A stretch of 64,000 nucleotides of DNA, from assembly GCA_949152475.1 (NCBI GenBank), contig OX424555.1:72865499-72929498 (forward strand), in the 5' to 3' direction. Below the pieces are notes generated by a model. That model was not told the origin of the DNA. It made no database searches and saw only the letters and a program-made list of their open reading frames with translations. Position 1 is the first letter of the stretch, and each line of letters begins with the position of its first letter. Below are positions 24,436-35,198 of this stretch, in pieces. This DNA is from Terebella lapidaria. Its lineage: Eukaryota; Annelida; Polychaeta; Terebellida; Terebellidae. The translations under genes and the position numbers were made by a program.

Positions 24436-24909
24436 AGTGGAATGATTTGTTTATTGTTGTAAATCATTGTTGTGTTTATATGTTGTAAATCAATTGGCTA
24501 GCATAGTTGATGATATAGCACCGTTACAAGCTTCAAAATACGTTCGCATGACATTGCAGTGGAATTTGAACATACCGAAAAAAGCAAGATGTGACCGAAT
24601 TGTTTATGCTAACATAAACAAAGACATGAATTTCCCTATAGTGTCGTTATTTACAACACACAATTATCAAACTGAATATTTGGGGTTTCATCATTATTAT
24701 TGGATTATTTTCCTATACTTTTAGCTATTTTTGTTACTTTTGCATCACTGCATGGGATCCGTTCCGTGTGAAACTATTTAAAACATACCATTTTCAATGT
24801 CAAATTTAGACACATTCGAGTGCGTGTTCCAAATTTTGCACCGTACAGCTGCTCAGGGGACAGCTATTGATCACTTTCAACCAGAAAACCAAAAACCGAT
24901 TATGCCACT
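24436..24909. mobile_element. MITE, copy 1 of the AGTGGAAT family
   Basis: About 75% alike and colinear with 52147-52633 over its whole length (shared AATCAATTGGCTAG, ACTGAATATTTGGGGTT, TTTTGCATCACTG, AGCTATTGATCACTTT). Starts AGTGGAATGATT after TTAA and ends ...GCCACTT before TCAA. No coding content. Confidence 0.65.
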
Positions 24910-25039
24910 TCAAATTACTCACACACTCAGAACTGTATATGCATAAACGTCTATTACATGAGCACGGATACCACATGACATACATGACATGAGACAAAAA
25001 ATTTAGCCCAAGGTCTAAGGAAGGCTACCGGACAATATA

Positions 25040-26515
25040 TATTTTAGGTATTAGTCATTTTGTCCCGTGACCTTGAAAATAAGGCAAAAGTTAAGTTCAA
25101 GATCATGAGAATATTCAGCATATATTATTTCCCATATAGTGGCAATTGATTCCTAAGCTAGATATTAACCATTTTGTTCTCTGACCTTGAAAATGAGCTC
25201 CAGGTCAAATTCAAAGTCGCCAGAATATTCAGCAAATATCATTTCTTATATGGTCATTATTGATTCCTGAGACAATAAGCGAGATATTAGCCATTTTGTG
25301 CTCTGACCTTGAAAATATGGTCGAAAGTCAAGTTCACAGTCATGAGAATATCCAGCATAAATCATTTACGCTATGGATTCCTAAGCTGTAAATTCAATAA
25401 TAAATGAGATATTAGCCATTTTGTGCGCTGTTCTTGGAAATAAGGTCAGAGGTGGGTTCAAGGTCATGAGAATATACAACATATATCATTTCCTATATTT
25501 CCACAATTGATTCCCAGGCAGTAAAGTCGATAATAAACGAGATGTTAGCCATTTTGTGGTTTGACCTTGAAAATGATATTTAAGGTAAAATTCAAGGTCA
25601 TGACAATATTCAGCATATATCATTTCCTATGTGTGCACAATTGATTCCTAGGCTGTAAAGTCGATAATAAGCGAGATATTACCCATTTCGTGATCCGACC
25701 TTGAAATTAAAGTCAAGTTCAAGGTCACGAGAAAATCCAGCATACTTCATTTCCTATATGTGCACAGTTGATTGATTAGCTGTTAGGTCGATGATAAGCG
25801 AGATATTAGCCGTTTTGTGCTTTGACCTTGAAAACTAGGTCAAAGTTCAAATTCAATGTCATGACAATATTCAGCATATGTCACTTCCTATTTTTCCACA
25901 ATTGATTCCTAAGCTGTGAAGTCGATAATAAGTGAAATAATACCCATTTTGTGCTCTGACCTTGAAAATAAGGTAAAAATATTCAGCATATATCATTATT
26001 TCCCTATATGTGAACAGTTGATTGCTCAGCTGTTAGGTCGATAATAGGCGAGATATTAGCCATTTTGTACTTTGACCTTGAAAATGAGGTTCAAGGTCAA
26101 ACTCAAGGTCATGACAATATTCAGCATATATCATTTCCTATATGTGCACAACTGATTCCTAAGTTATAAAGTCGATAATAAGTGCTTTGACCTTGAAATA
26201 AGGTCAAATTCAAGGTCACGAGAATATTCAGCATATATCATTTCCTATATGTGCAAAGTTAATTGCTAAGCTGTACAGTCATAAGCGAGATATTAGCCAT
26301 TTTGTGCTTTGACCTTTAAATTGAAGTCCATGGTCAAATTCATGGTCATGACAATATTTCAGGATATATCATTCCCTATATGTGCACAATTGATTCCTGA
26401 GTTGTAAAGTCAATGATAACCGAGATATTCGCAAGTTTGTACTCTGACAAATTCAAGGTCACGAGAATATTCAGCATATATCATTTCATATCAGTCCACA
26501 ATTGATTCCTAATCT
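25040..26515 (+). repeat. Satellite array, about 12 units of 110-145 bp
   Basis: The unit reads roughly TTAGCCATTTTGTGCTTTGACC, TTGAAAATAAGGTCAA, TTCAAGGTCATGAGAATATT, CAGCATATATCATTTCCTAT, ATGTGCACAATTGATTCCTA, AGTCGATAATAAGCGAGATA. Copies begin near 25051, 25165, 25286, 25412, 25546, 25678, 25806, 25939, 26055, 26180 (partial), 26293 and 26428. Copies are diverged with internal deletions, so the array is old. Confidence 0.9.
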
Positions 26516-26929
26516 CATGGGGCAACTGAACGCTCTGCAAAATTTGTTACCAATAAAACACCCTATTTCGATTGTTGGAGACAATGAAATAATTCATCAA
26601 TATATGCGCAGTGGTGACAGTATTGAAGCTTGTTTTACGCCATTCGATGTAGCAAATATATTATTGTATCTTAGATATTGACTCTCAGGTATAGATTGGT
26701 GTAATGCGCTAGTAGTCTCGGTGTGATGCAACAAATATCATGTTGGATTAACAATATGAATAATTTAGTGATGACATGAACAATTAATATATTTTACATT
26801 ATGTGGTGTTTTGCCCACATGGCATGCAACGGTGATTTGATCATGATATGCTTTTCAATATTTCGTGGATTTACAAGTTTCATCGAAGATTATTGGCTAG
26901 TTCAAACAACCTTACACATCATCAAAATC

Positions 26930-27310
26930 TGTTTGATAAATGCACTGAAGCTATTGAAAGACATTGAAAGCTATTGAAAAATTGCAGCGAGATTTCTTTG
27001 CATATTTGTTTCTTTATTCACGACGTACGCCACATACGTCACGTATTCCAGAGCACCTGATTTTACCTCACTCTGGCCTTATATGGAGGGTTCCTATGAG
27101 GACAGGTTGTGCAGTGGTTCGAGCCGCAGTGTTGGCGCTGTTGTGTAATCTGTCTAACACTCTCGGGCAACGTGTGTATCACAATATGTCTCTGTTCACC
27201 CAGGTGTATAAGCGAGTTCCCCATTGGCAGTGTTGGCTATTGTATGTGTGCCTAGTTACGGCCCGAATAGCGCACCTTACTCTGTTAATATTACTCACCC
27301 ACTGAATGTA
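26930..27310 (+). repeat. Composite repeat with possible tRNA-derived SINE
   Basis: The first part matches 7780-7915 and 44440-44520. At about 27098-27250, GTGGTTCGAGCC resembles a tRNA B box, and TGTTCACCCAGGTGTATAAG is a word seen in some marine-invertebrate SINEs. The 113-codon open stretch here (26964-27305) is explained by the repeat. Confidence 0.35.
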
Positions 27311-27935
27311 TACCATATTTAATCCGTCTGGCACATTTTTAATCTTCACTGAATTTAGAAGAAATAGTAAGCTGCGCTACATGGGCCCTAGCTACCTTGC
27401 GCCGAAATGGCCGCCATGTTAGGTGACTGTCTATGCATGGACTCCTAAGGAGTCGGAAATAATAATCGGCTTAACCCTTTCACTGCCGGAGGCGACTTTA
27501 GTCGACCAAAATTAGGGGAAATCAGGGCAAATTGAAACATGATGAATTAACATTGAATTATTGCCCAATAATGAAAATTTGGAACTTAAATTCTATACAT
27601 TGTATTTAGAACAAACCCACTTCATATTTTATTATAACGGAAACTGTTTCACAATAAATATATATTTAAATATATGCTTAATAATTTCTTCAAAATAACT
27701 TGGCAATGGAATACAAGGTCTGAAACAGTTTTTGGCAGTGAAAGGGTTAATAATTGTAAAGTGCTCTGAGCATGCCACGTGTGGAAAAGCGGGCCCAAGT
27801 ACCATACACTGCTCCTTAATACTACTCGTCCACTGAAAACATACCATTTAATCCTTCTCGCACCTTCTTAATCCTTATTGAATATAGAGGAAGGTGCAGG
27901 ATTTGATACTTGGGCCGAAAAGCGCTATGTTAAAA
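27285..27935 (+). repeat. Direct repeat pair flanking a MITE
   Basis: 27285-27410 (ATTACTCACCCACTGAA, CATATTTAATCC, TGAATTTAGA, GGGCC) recurs diverged at 27815-27935 (ACTACTCGTCCACTGAA, CATTTAATCC, TGAATATAGA, GGGCC). The piggyBac-type MITE sits between the copies. Confidence 0.65.
27475..27746. mobile_element. piggyBac-type MITE, 272 bp
   Basis: A perfect 13-bp TIR, CCCTTTCACTGCC (27475-27487) and GGCAGTGAAAGGG (27734-27746), is flanked on both sides by TTAA (27471-27474, 27747-27750). A TTAA target and CCC-start TIR are diagnostic of the piggyBac superfamily. No transposase coding, so it would be mobilised in trans. Confidence 0.88.
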
Positions 27936-28619
27936 TTACAATTATTGTATCCCCCGAACAAAGTTCGGCGGATACTATGGATTTGGCTTCGTCGTCCGCG
28001 TCCGCAGAGATTTCCTTGTGAACGCGCTACAGGCCGCAATTCTCACCCGATCACCATTATTTTTTGCAGGCACATATATAGTGGTAAGATCCCGACACCA
28101 GTCGATTTTGGTTGCCGTGGCAACTGAATTGGTCGTTTGGGGACACATTTTGCATTGAAAACAGCCTGTTTGAGACACATGGCTTGTGAACGCGCTACAG
28201 GCCGCAATTCTCACCCGATCACTATTATTTTTCGCAGGCACATATATTATGGTAAGATCCCGACACCAATCGATTTTGGTTGCCGTGGCAACTGAATTGG
28301 TCGTTTGGGGACACATTTTGCATTGAAAACAGCCTGTTTGAGACACATGGCTTGTGAACGGTCTACAGATGGCAATTTTTGACGAATCTCGATAATATTT
28401 GGAAGTGTTGTTGGGAAGGGCTGTCACACGAAACCAATCGTGTTTTAGAATGATCATATAAATATAAATATGTTAACAGCCTAACTTATTATAGAATTTT
28501 GAAATATCCATTTTAACATGTACGATCATTCCAATAGCCTGTACAATGGAAGGTAATGACACTGGTTTCTTGTTCAGAATCATATGGAGAACTGATGTTT
28601 TCAGCGAAAACAGGACAAT

Positions 28620-29091
28620 ATTACTAAATAAGTTAACATTAGTTTCACTAGTTAAGTCTATTATTGACCACAATAAAATAGTAAAGGTTTTGTCCAGTAC
28701 AGATTTCATGGGTGTAACTGAATAAGTTAACATTATTTTTAGTAGTTAAGTCTATTATTGACCACAATAAAAATAGTTAAGACAGGAAATATTTATTATT
28801 AACCTCAACAAGGTAAAGGTTTTGTCCAGTACAAATTTCATTGGTGTAACCGAATAAGTTAACATTATTTTCACTAGTTAAGTCTATTATTGACCACAAT
28901 AAAAATAGTTAAGATGAGAAATATTTATTATAAAGCTCAACAAGGTGAAGGTTTTGTCCAGTACAGGTTTCATGGGTGTAACCAATAAGGTCAACATTAT
29001 TTTTACTAGTTAAGTCTATTATTGACCACAATAAAAATAGTTAAGTCTATTATTGACCACAATTAAAATTGTTAAGATGATAAATATTTAT
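28620..29091 (+). repeat. Array of about 133-bp units, left part
   Basis: Unit marks: AAGTTAACATTA, TAGTTAAGTCTATTATTGAC, CACAATAAAAATAGTTAAGA, ATATTTATTATTGAGCTCAA, AAGGTTTTGTCCAGTA. The array continues after H3 at 32164-32480 and recurs at 36490-37005. Confidence 0.85.
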
Positions 29092-32000
29092 TAGGGCATT
29101 TCGGCCCGAAATGCCCTTATGGTTTTGTCTGGCTTTTTTTTTTCTTTTTTCTTTTTTTTTTTTTCCTTCTTTTTTTTTTTTTTTTTTTTTTACTTTCCGC
29201 CGTTTGGTTTCCGATCAATAACTCGGGAACGCCTGAACGGATCTTGTCCAAATTTGCACCACTGGTCAGAAATATTACATGGAAGACCCCTATTGTTTTG
29301 GAGGCGGCTCCGGGGTCCGTGAGGTCCGTGAGGATGAAATCAAGGTTGAATTTGAGACTTGGGTTTCCGAGCAATAACTCAAAAAGTATTCATGCAATGG
29401 CAAGTATTCTATGCATGGGAGTTCATATACCACCCGGGAAGAACCCTATTGATTTTGGGATCAATCCGTCGAACGACTTTTGACCTAGAGCTCGGAAGAA
29501 TTTTTGCTGATTCATCCTTGAGGCTTTCATGCATATCTCGGAAACGGTGCGTCGTAGAGCGAAACGGAGCTCAATTTCGGCCTCCTGGCACTAGACAAAC
29601 TAGCCTAGAGGGTATCTTGGGTCGAGACAACCCCTGGTGCCGAAATTTTTTTCGCCGACTCGGCACTTCCTGTTTGGCCGTATCTCGGAAACGGTGCGTC
29701 GTAGAGCGAAACGGAGCTCAATTCGGGCCTCCTGGCACTAGACAAACTAGTCTAGGGGGTATTATGGGTCTAGACGACCCCTGGTGTCAAATTTATTTTC
29801 GCCGACTCGGCACTTCCTGTTTGGCCGTATCTCAAAAACGGTGCGTCGTAGGGCGAAACGGAGCTCAATTCCGGCCTCCTGGCACTAGACAAATTAGGCT
29901 TATGGGTATTTTGGGTCTAGACGACCCCTGGTGTCAAATTTATTTTCGCCGACTCGGCACTTCCTGTTTGGCCGTATCTCGAAAACGGTGTGTCGTAGAG
30001 CGAAACGGAGCTCAATTCCGGCCTCCTGGCACTAGACAAACTAGGCTTATGGGCATTTTGGGTCGAGACGACCCCTGGTGTCGAATTTATATTCGCCGAC
30101 TCGGCACTTCCTGGTTGGCCGTATCTCGGAAACGGTGTGTCGTAGAGCGAAACGGAGCTCAATTCCGGCCTCCTGGCACTAGACAAACTAGGCTTATGGG
30201 TATTTTGGGTTGAGCCGACCTCTGGTGTCGAACTTTGTTTCGCCGACTCAGCACTTCCTGTTTGGCCGTATCTCGGAAACGATGCGTCGTAGAGCGAAAC
30301 GGAGCTCAATTTCGGCCTCCTGGCACTAGACAAACTAGTCTAGAAGGTATCTTGGGTCGAGACGACCCCTGTTGTCGAATTTATTTTCGCCGACTCGGCA
30401 CTTCCTGTTTGGCCGTATCTCAGAAACGGTGCGTCATACAGGGAAACGGAGCTCAATTCCAGCCTTCTGGCACTAGACAAACTAGTCTAGTGGGTATCCT
30501 GGGTCGAGACGACCCCTGGTGTCGGAATTTTTTTTTGCCCACTCGGCACTTCCTGTTTGGCCGTATCTCGGAAACGATGTGTCATAGACCGAAACGGAGC
30601 TCAATTTCGGCCTCCTGGCACTAGACAAATTAGTCTAGGGGGTATTTTGGGTTGAGACGACCCCCTGGTGTCGAATTTTGTTTCACCGACTCGGCACTTC
30701 CTGTTTGGCCGTATCTCGGAAACAGTGAGTCGTAGAGCGAAACGAAGCTCAATTCCGGCCTTCTGGTACTAGACAAACTAGTCTAGAGGGTATATTGGGT
30801 CGAGACAACCCCTGGTGTTGAATTTTTTTTCGCCGACTCGGCACTTCCTGTTTGCCCGTATCTCGGAAACGGTGCGTCGTAGAGCAAAACGGAGCTCAAT
30901 TCCGGCCTCCTGGCACTAGACAAACTAGTCTAGGAAGTATTTTGGGTCGAGACGACCCCTGGTGTCGAATTTATTTTCGCCGACTTGGCACTTCCTGTTT
31001 GGCCGTATCTCGGAAACGGTGCATCGTAGAGCGAAACGGAGCTCAATTCCGGCCTTCTGGCACTAGACAAACTAGTCTAGGGGGTATTATGGGTCGAGAC
31101 GACCCCTGGTGTCGAATTTATTTTTGCCGACTCTGCACTTCCTGTTTGGCCGTATCTCGGAAACGGTGCGTCGTAGACGAAACGGAGCTCAATTCCGGCC
31201 TCCTGGCACTAGAGAAACTAGGCTTATGGGTTTTTTGGGTCGAGACGACCCCTGGTGTCGAATTTATATTCGCCGACTCGGCACTTCCTGTTTGGCCGTA
31301 TCTCGGAAACGGTGCATCGTAGAGCGAAACGGAGCTCAATTCCTGCCTCCTAGCACTAGACAAACTAGGCTTATGGGTATTTTGGGTCGGGACGACCCCT
31401 GGTGTCGAACTTTTTTTTGCCCACTCAGGACTTCCTGTTTGGCCGTATCTCGGAAACAATGTGTCGTAGAGCGAAACGGAGCTCAATTTCGACCTTCTGG
31501 CACTAGACAAACTAGTCTAGGGGGTATTTAGGGTCGAGACGATTTTTTCGCCGACTTGGCACTTCCTGTCTGGTCGTATCTCGGAAACGGTGAGTCGTAG
31601 AGCGAAACGGAGCTCAATTCCGGTCTTCTGGTACTAGACAAACTAGTCTAGGAGGTATTTTGGGTCAAGACGACCCCTGGTGTCGAATTTATTTTTGCCG
31701 ACTCGGCACGTCCTGTTTTGCCGTATCTCGGAAATGGTGCGTCGTAGAGCGAAACGGAGCTCAATTCCGGCCTTTTGGTACTAGACAAACTAGTCTAGGG
31801 GGTATTTTGGGTCGAGACGACCCCTGGTGTTGAATATTTTTTCGCCGACTCGGCACTTCCTGTTTGACTGTATCTGGGAAACAGTGCGTTGTAGAGAGAA
31901 ACGGAGCTCAATTTCGGCCTCCTGGCACTAGACAAACTAGGCTTAGGGGTATTTTGGGTCGAGATGACTTCTGGTGCCGTATCTCGAAAACGGTGCGTCG

Positions 32001-32162
32001 TAGAGCGAAACGCAAAGATGCCTAAGGGCGGGGTCACCTAAACTTTGACTACGGACAGTTCAAGAGTCATCATGGTTCTAGACACGGTCTCTTAGGTATA
32101 TGTTAGGTAGGAATAGAACTCACACGAAATGCCCCAAGGCATCTTCAGGCCTTGACGTCTAG
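29092..32162 (+). mobile_element. Helentron/Helitron-like element H3, 3.07 kb
   Basis: The 5' hairpin is perfect: AGGGCATTTCG (29093-29103), GCC, CGAAATGCCCT (29107-29117). Near the 3' end the subterminal repeat CGAAATGCCC (32125-32134) is the reverse complement of 29094-29103. It is followed by a hairpin CAAGGC-ATCTTCAG-GCCTTG (32135-32154) and then ACGTCTAG|T, a Helitron-like CTAG terminus. It sits inside the H2 array: rejoining ATATTTAT with TATTAAGTTCAAC restores the unit at its normal length, so insertion was between T and T without target duplication. A poly-T/C tract and a 147-bp array fill it. No Rep/helicase coding. Confidence 0.75.
29510..32010 (+). repeat. Central 147-bp tandem array of H3, about 17 units
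   Basis: The unit contains GACTCGGCACTTCCTGTTTG, GCCGTATCTCGGAAACGGTG, CGTCGTAGAGCGAAACGGAG, CTCAATTCCGGCCTCCTGGC, ACTAGACAAACTAGTCTAGG and GTCGAGACGACCCCTGGTGT. Repeat period is close to 147 bp, with GTAGAGCG recurring near 29550, 29699, 29847, 29995, 30142, 30290 and so on to about 31996. Because 147 is a multiple of three, long frames of 49-residue repeats stay open on both strands. These are by-products. Confidence 0.92.
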
Positions 32163-32489
32163 TTATTAAGTTCAACAAGTTGAAGGTTTTGTCCAGTACA
32201 GATTTCGTGGGTGCAACCGAATAAGTTAACATTATTTTTATCAGTTAAGTCTATTATTGACCACAATAAAATTAGTTAAGACAAGAAATGCTTATCATTG
32301 GGCTCAACAAGGTAAAGTCCAGTAGAGATTTTATGGCTGTAGCCAAATAAATTAACATTTTCCTTGCTAGTTAAGTCTATTTTTGACCTCAATAAAAATA
32401 GTTCAGATGAGAAACTTTTATTATTGAGCTCAACAAGGTAACCTGGCCAGTAGAGATTTTATGGCTGTGACGAAATAAGTAAGGTGAAA

Positions 32490-33470
32490 AGTTCGATCTG
32501 GCTCCAAAATTTGTCATCTTGAAATGCGGTTTTGTCAACTCTTAGTTAGAATTTCAACTTGAAACCAAGTTTGGCACATATTATGAGTTCAAAAATAACT
32601 TGTGGCAAAAAGTTCCATCTGGCTCCAATTTCGTCATCTTGAAATGCAGTTTTGGTCAACTTTTAGTTTGATTTTCAACTTGAAACCACGTTTGGTACAT
32701 ATTATGGGTTAAAATATAACTTTTGGTGAACAGCTTGATCTGGCTCCAATTTCGTCATCTTGAAATTCAGTTTTGGTCAACTTTTACTTTGAATTTGAAC
32801 TTGAAACCACGTTTGGTACATATTATGAGTCAAAATATAATGTATGGTGAAAAGTTTGATCTGGCTCCAATTTTGACTTCTTGAAATGCAGTTTTGGTCA
32901 ACTTTTAGTTTGATTTTCAACTTGATACCAAGTTTGGCACACATCATGAGTTGAAATATAACTTATGGCGAAAAGTTTGATCTGGCTGCAATTTCGGCAT
33001 TTTGAAATGCAGTTTTGGTCACCTTTTACATTGGATTTCAACCTAAAACCAAGTTTGGCACATATTATGAGTTAAAATATAACAGTTCGATCTGGCTCCA
33101 ATTTCGTCATCTTGAAATGCAGTTTTGGTCAACTTTTAATTTGAATTTCAACTTGAAACCAAGTTTGGCACTTATTATGAGTTCAAATATAACTTGTGGC
33201 AAAAAGTTCCATCTGGCTCCAATTTCGTCATCTTGAAAAGCAGTTTTGGTCAACTTTTAGTTTGATTTTCAACTTGAAACCAGATTTGGTACGTATTATG
33301 AGTCAAAATATAACTTATGGTGATAGGTTCGATCTGGCTCTAAATTTGTCATCTTGAAATGCAGTTTTGGTATACTTTCAGTTTGAGTTGCAACTTGAAA
33401 CCAAGTTTGGCACATATTATGAGTTAAAATATAACTTATGGTGAAAGTTTGAATTTCAACTTGAAAGCAA
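32490..33470 (+). repeat. Array of about 120-bp units, 8 copies
   Basis: The unit has TTCGATCTGGCTCCAATTTC, GTCATCTTGAAATGCAGTTT, TGGTCAACTTTTAGTTTGAT, TTTCAACTTGAAACCAAGTT, TGGCACATATTATGAGTTAA and AATATAACTTATGGTGAAAA. TTGAAATGCAG recurs near 32518, 32638, 32759, 32881, 33001, 33112, 33232 and 33353. Different from the 133-bp units before it. Confidence 0.88.
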
Positions 33471-33757
33471 ATCAATTTCCTCATAGGGCATATTAATCTG
33501 CTTTGAAGCTAATATCTGACAATTTTAGACATTAGTTGTGTTTTTGTAGTGCTACATTATTCTCTCCCTCTTCTCCACCAGTCTCCTTCCTCTATTGTAC
33601 TCCCAATCTGCTCTGGCATTTGGAGACATTAGTCTGTGTTTGTGTAGCCCAACTTTCTCCCTTGTTTATGTTTATACAGTGTTTTGACTTACATAACTGA
33701 TCAACATACATACCAACACTGTTCTTCACACTCCTCTATACTTTTTCTTCACATCCA

Positions 33758-33830
33758 CCAATCAGATAATTCCTAATCCCATTCTTATGGCTTAAGACTT
33801 GTGACTGCTCATTGGAAAACTATATTTAAG
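33758..33830 (+). promoter_or_regulatory. CCAAT/TATA promoter of the coiled-coil gene
   Basis: CCAATCA at 33758-33764, an inverted CCAAT (ATTGG) at 33811-33815 and TATATTTAAG at 33821-33830 are spaced as in a classical pol II promoter. Transcription would start near 33850, just upstream of the untranslated exon. Confidence 0.55.
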
Positions 33831-33849
33831 CAGATCTTTTCACTGCCCA

Positions 33850-33970
33850 GTATACACACTTGATCGATCCACCACAGTTTCCATCTGACGTGACAAAATC
33901 TGTATTCAGTTCACTTGACTGCAGTTTTATTATTTACCAACACACAGCCAAATCCAAGGGAACATTCCAG
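33850..33970 (+). other. Untranslated first exon of the coiled-coil gene
   Basis: Runs from about 30 bases after the TATA box to the donor CCAG|GTAAGT (33967-33976), which matches the consensus. It contains no ATG that would give a meaningful frame. The start coordinate is an estimate. Confidence 0.5.
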
Positions 33971-34680
33971 GTAAGTTGGAAACAGTTTTACTCACCTTTC
34001 AGAAAATAACTGGTGTGTCAGATGTATATGCTAGCATACTGTCATCGATGTCCATTATGATAAGTGAGTTCATTGTCTTAAATAAATTTGATCCATCACC
34101 TGGTGAAATATACTTTTATAATATGTACACCTTGGAAAAATAGGCAAATAGGCTCTTGCTGAGAAAAAGGAAAACTAGCAAGTATATCGGAACTAACAGT
34201 AAACATCTAATCTGCAAGCCAATATGTCCATATAGTGCCAGAATTTTTTGTAAAAAGCCATTTCAATTTCCAAACTCAGAATAGGGCGTGCGAAGGTTTT
34301 CTTAGCATTTGAGTCAGCGAAATTTGTTCTATGATAAGCAACTGATTCCCCACATTTCATTTTGTTTTAATTGATATATCTCCCATTGCTAGTTGTACAC
34401 TTTCTATTTTGGCTATACAGTAACAGTATCAATACTAGTTGTTATATATTGTGGATTTAGTGCGAAGGTTTTCTTAGCATTTCAGTCAGCGAAATTTGTT
34501 CCACGATAAGCAACTGATTTCCCAAATCTAATTTTGTTCTAATTGATATACATGATATAATATATCTCCCATTGCTAATTGTACACTTTTTATTTTGGCT
34601 ATACAGTAACAGTATCAATACTAATTGTTATATAGTAACAAGTGATAATATTAGATCAAAATATGTATATTTTTTTGTAG
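33971..34680 (+). other. Intron with internal tandem duplication
   Basis: GTAAGT at the start and a T-rich tract TTTTTTTGTAG at the end, 710 bp. It contains a direct duplication of about 175 bp: GTGCGAAGGTTTTCTTAGCA begins near 34287 (as GCGTGCGAAGG) and again at 34460. Each copy runs through CAGTAACAGTATCAATACTA. Confidence 0.55.
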
Positions 34681-34681
34681 G

Positions 34682-35198
34682 ATGGCCTCTCCAAGCAAGA
34701 AATTATGTCTCCCACAAAGACCTCTTGGATTGCTTCAGAACTATAACAGGTACATCAACAGTGCCATAACTCTGTTGGATGGGCCAAAACCTAATGTCAG
34801 TGGGGCGTGCCGTCTACTACGACAAGGAGATGAAATAATCACAAAAGGTTTGCAGGAAAACCTTGACACACACACTGTCATGGAGAATCAGATTGAGGCT
34901 CAGAAATGTACGATCAAAAACCTGATCGACTCAAAATCTGCACTCCTCTCAAGAGCAGAAAGTGCTGAAAAACTGCAGACTACAACAACGTGACCAGGTC
35001 ATAGCGGATCTGGAGAAACAAATCTCCCACTTGTCAAACGAAAGCAAGGACCTGCAGGAACAGGTACAAGAACTGAAAGATTCGCTCTTGGCAGTTATGC
35101 CTGAAGAGAACGATGATGACAAACAGGATGACCTTCATGAGGACAGTGTTGATGCCCAAAATGAGGACAATCTGCTTCGTACCCCATCACACGAATGA
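34682..35198 (+). pseudogene. Coiled-coil protein gene, coding exon with broken frame
   Basis: The ATG lies one base after the acceptor (TAG|GATGGCC). The first frame (34682-34993, 103 codons) begins MASPSKKLCLPQRPLGLL and becomes a heptad-like helix (ENLDTHTVMENQIEAQKC). The coiled coil continues in the +1 frame from about 34970 (QQRDQVIADLEKQISHLSNE) into an acidic tail rich in Asp/Glu and stops at 35198. The two halves join near GCTGAAAAACTG (34964-34975), so either a one-base change has disabled the gene, the assembly is wrong there, or the frame shifts in translation. The direction needed is +1, so a standard -1 slippery site does not explain it. Family not recognised. Intact promoter, splice sites and poly(A) signals argue for a recently lost or still active gene. 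Confidence 0.6.

Larger units (their letters stand above)
27947..33480 (+). mobile_element. Hairpin-headed repeat H2, copy 1 (interrupted by H3)
   Basis: Head hairpin GTATCCCCCGAAC (27947-27959), AAA, GTTCGGCGGATAC (27963-27975), 12 of 13 pairs, then a CGTCCGCGTCCGC tract. A duplicated segment of about 167 bp follows (28018-28185 and 28186-28353; CCCGACACCAGTCGATTTTG), then an array of about 133-bp units (28620-29091 and, past H3, 32164-32480), then 120-bp units (32490-33470). It shares head, middle and array order with 35972-37010. The 5' head resembles H1 and H3. I found no matching 3' subterminal repeat, so the 3' limit is uncertain. Confidence 0.6.

Noticed and set aside
27098-27115. tRNA gene from the B-box-like GTTCGAGCC
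   Set aside because: No A box or cloverleaf could be built around it; a SINE relic is more likely.
29119-29374. Poly-Phe/poly-Lys frames
   Set aside because: Low-complexity T/C tract at the head of H3.
29359-30213. 284-codon open stretch of 49-residue repeats, with similar ones at 30235-31531 and on the minus strand
   Set aside because: It follows the 147-bp array exactly, is open on both strands, has no start context or splice signals, and is explained by the repeat period being a multiple of three.
29510-32010. Regular repeats resembling a CRISPR array
   Set aside because: Units abut with no unique spacers and the unit is 147 bp; this is a tandem array in a eukaryotic element.
34964-34975. 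Programmed -1 frameshift at the A-rich site in the coiled-coil exon
   Set aside because: The downstream frame is +1, not -1, relative to the upstream frame, so the canonical mechanism does not fit.
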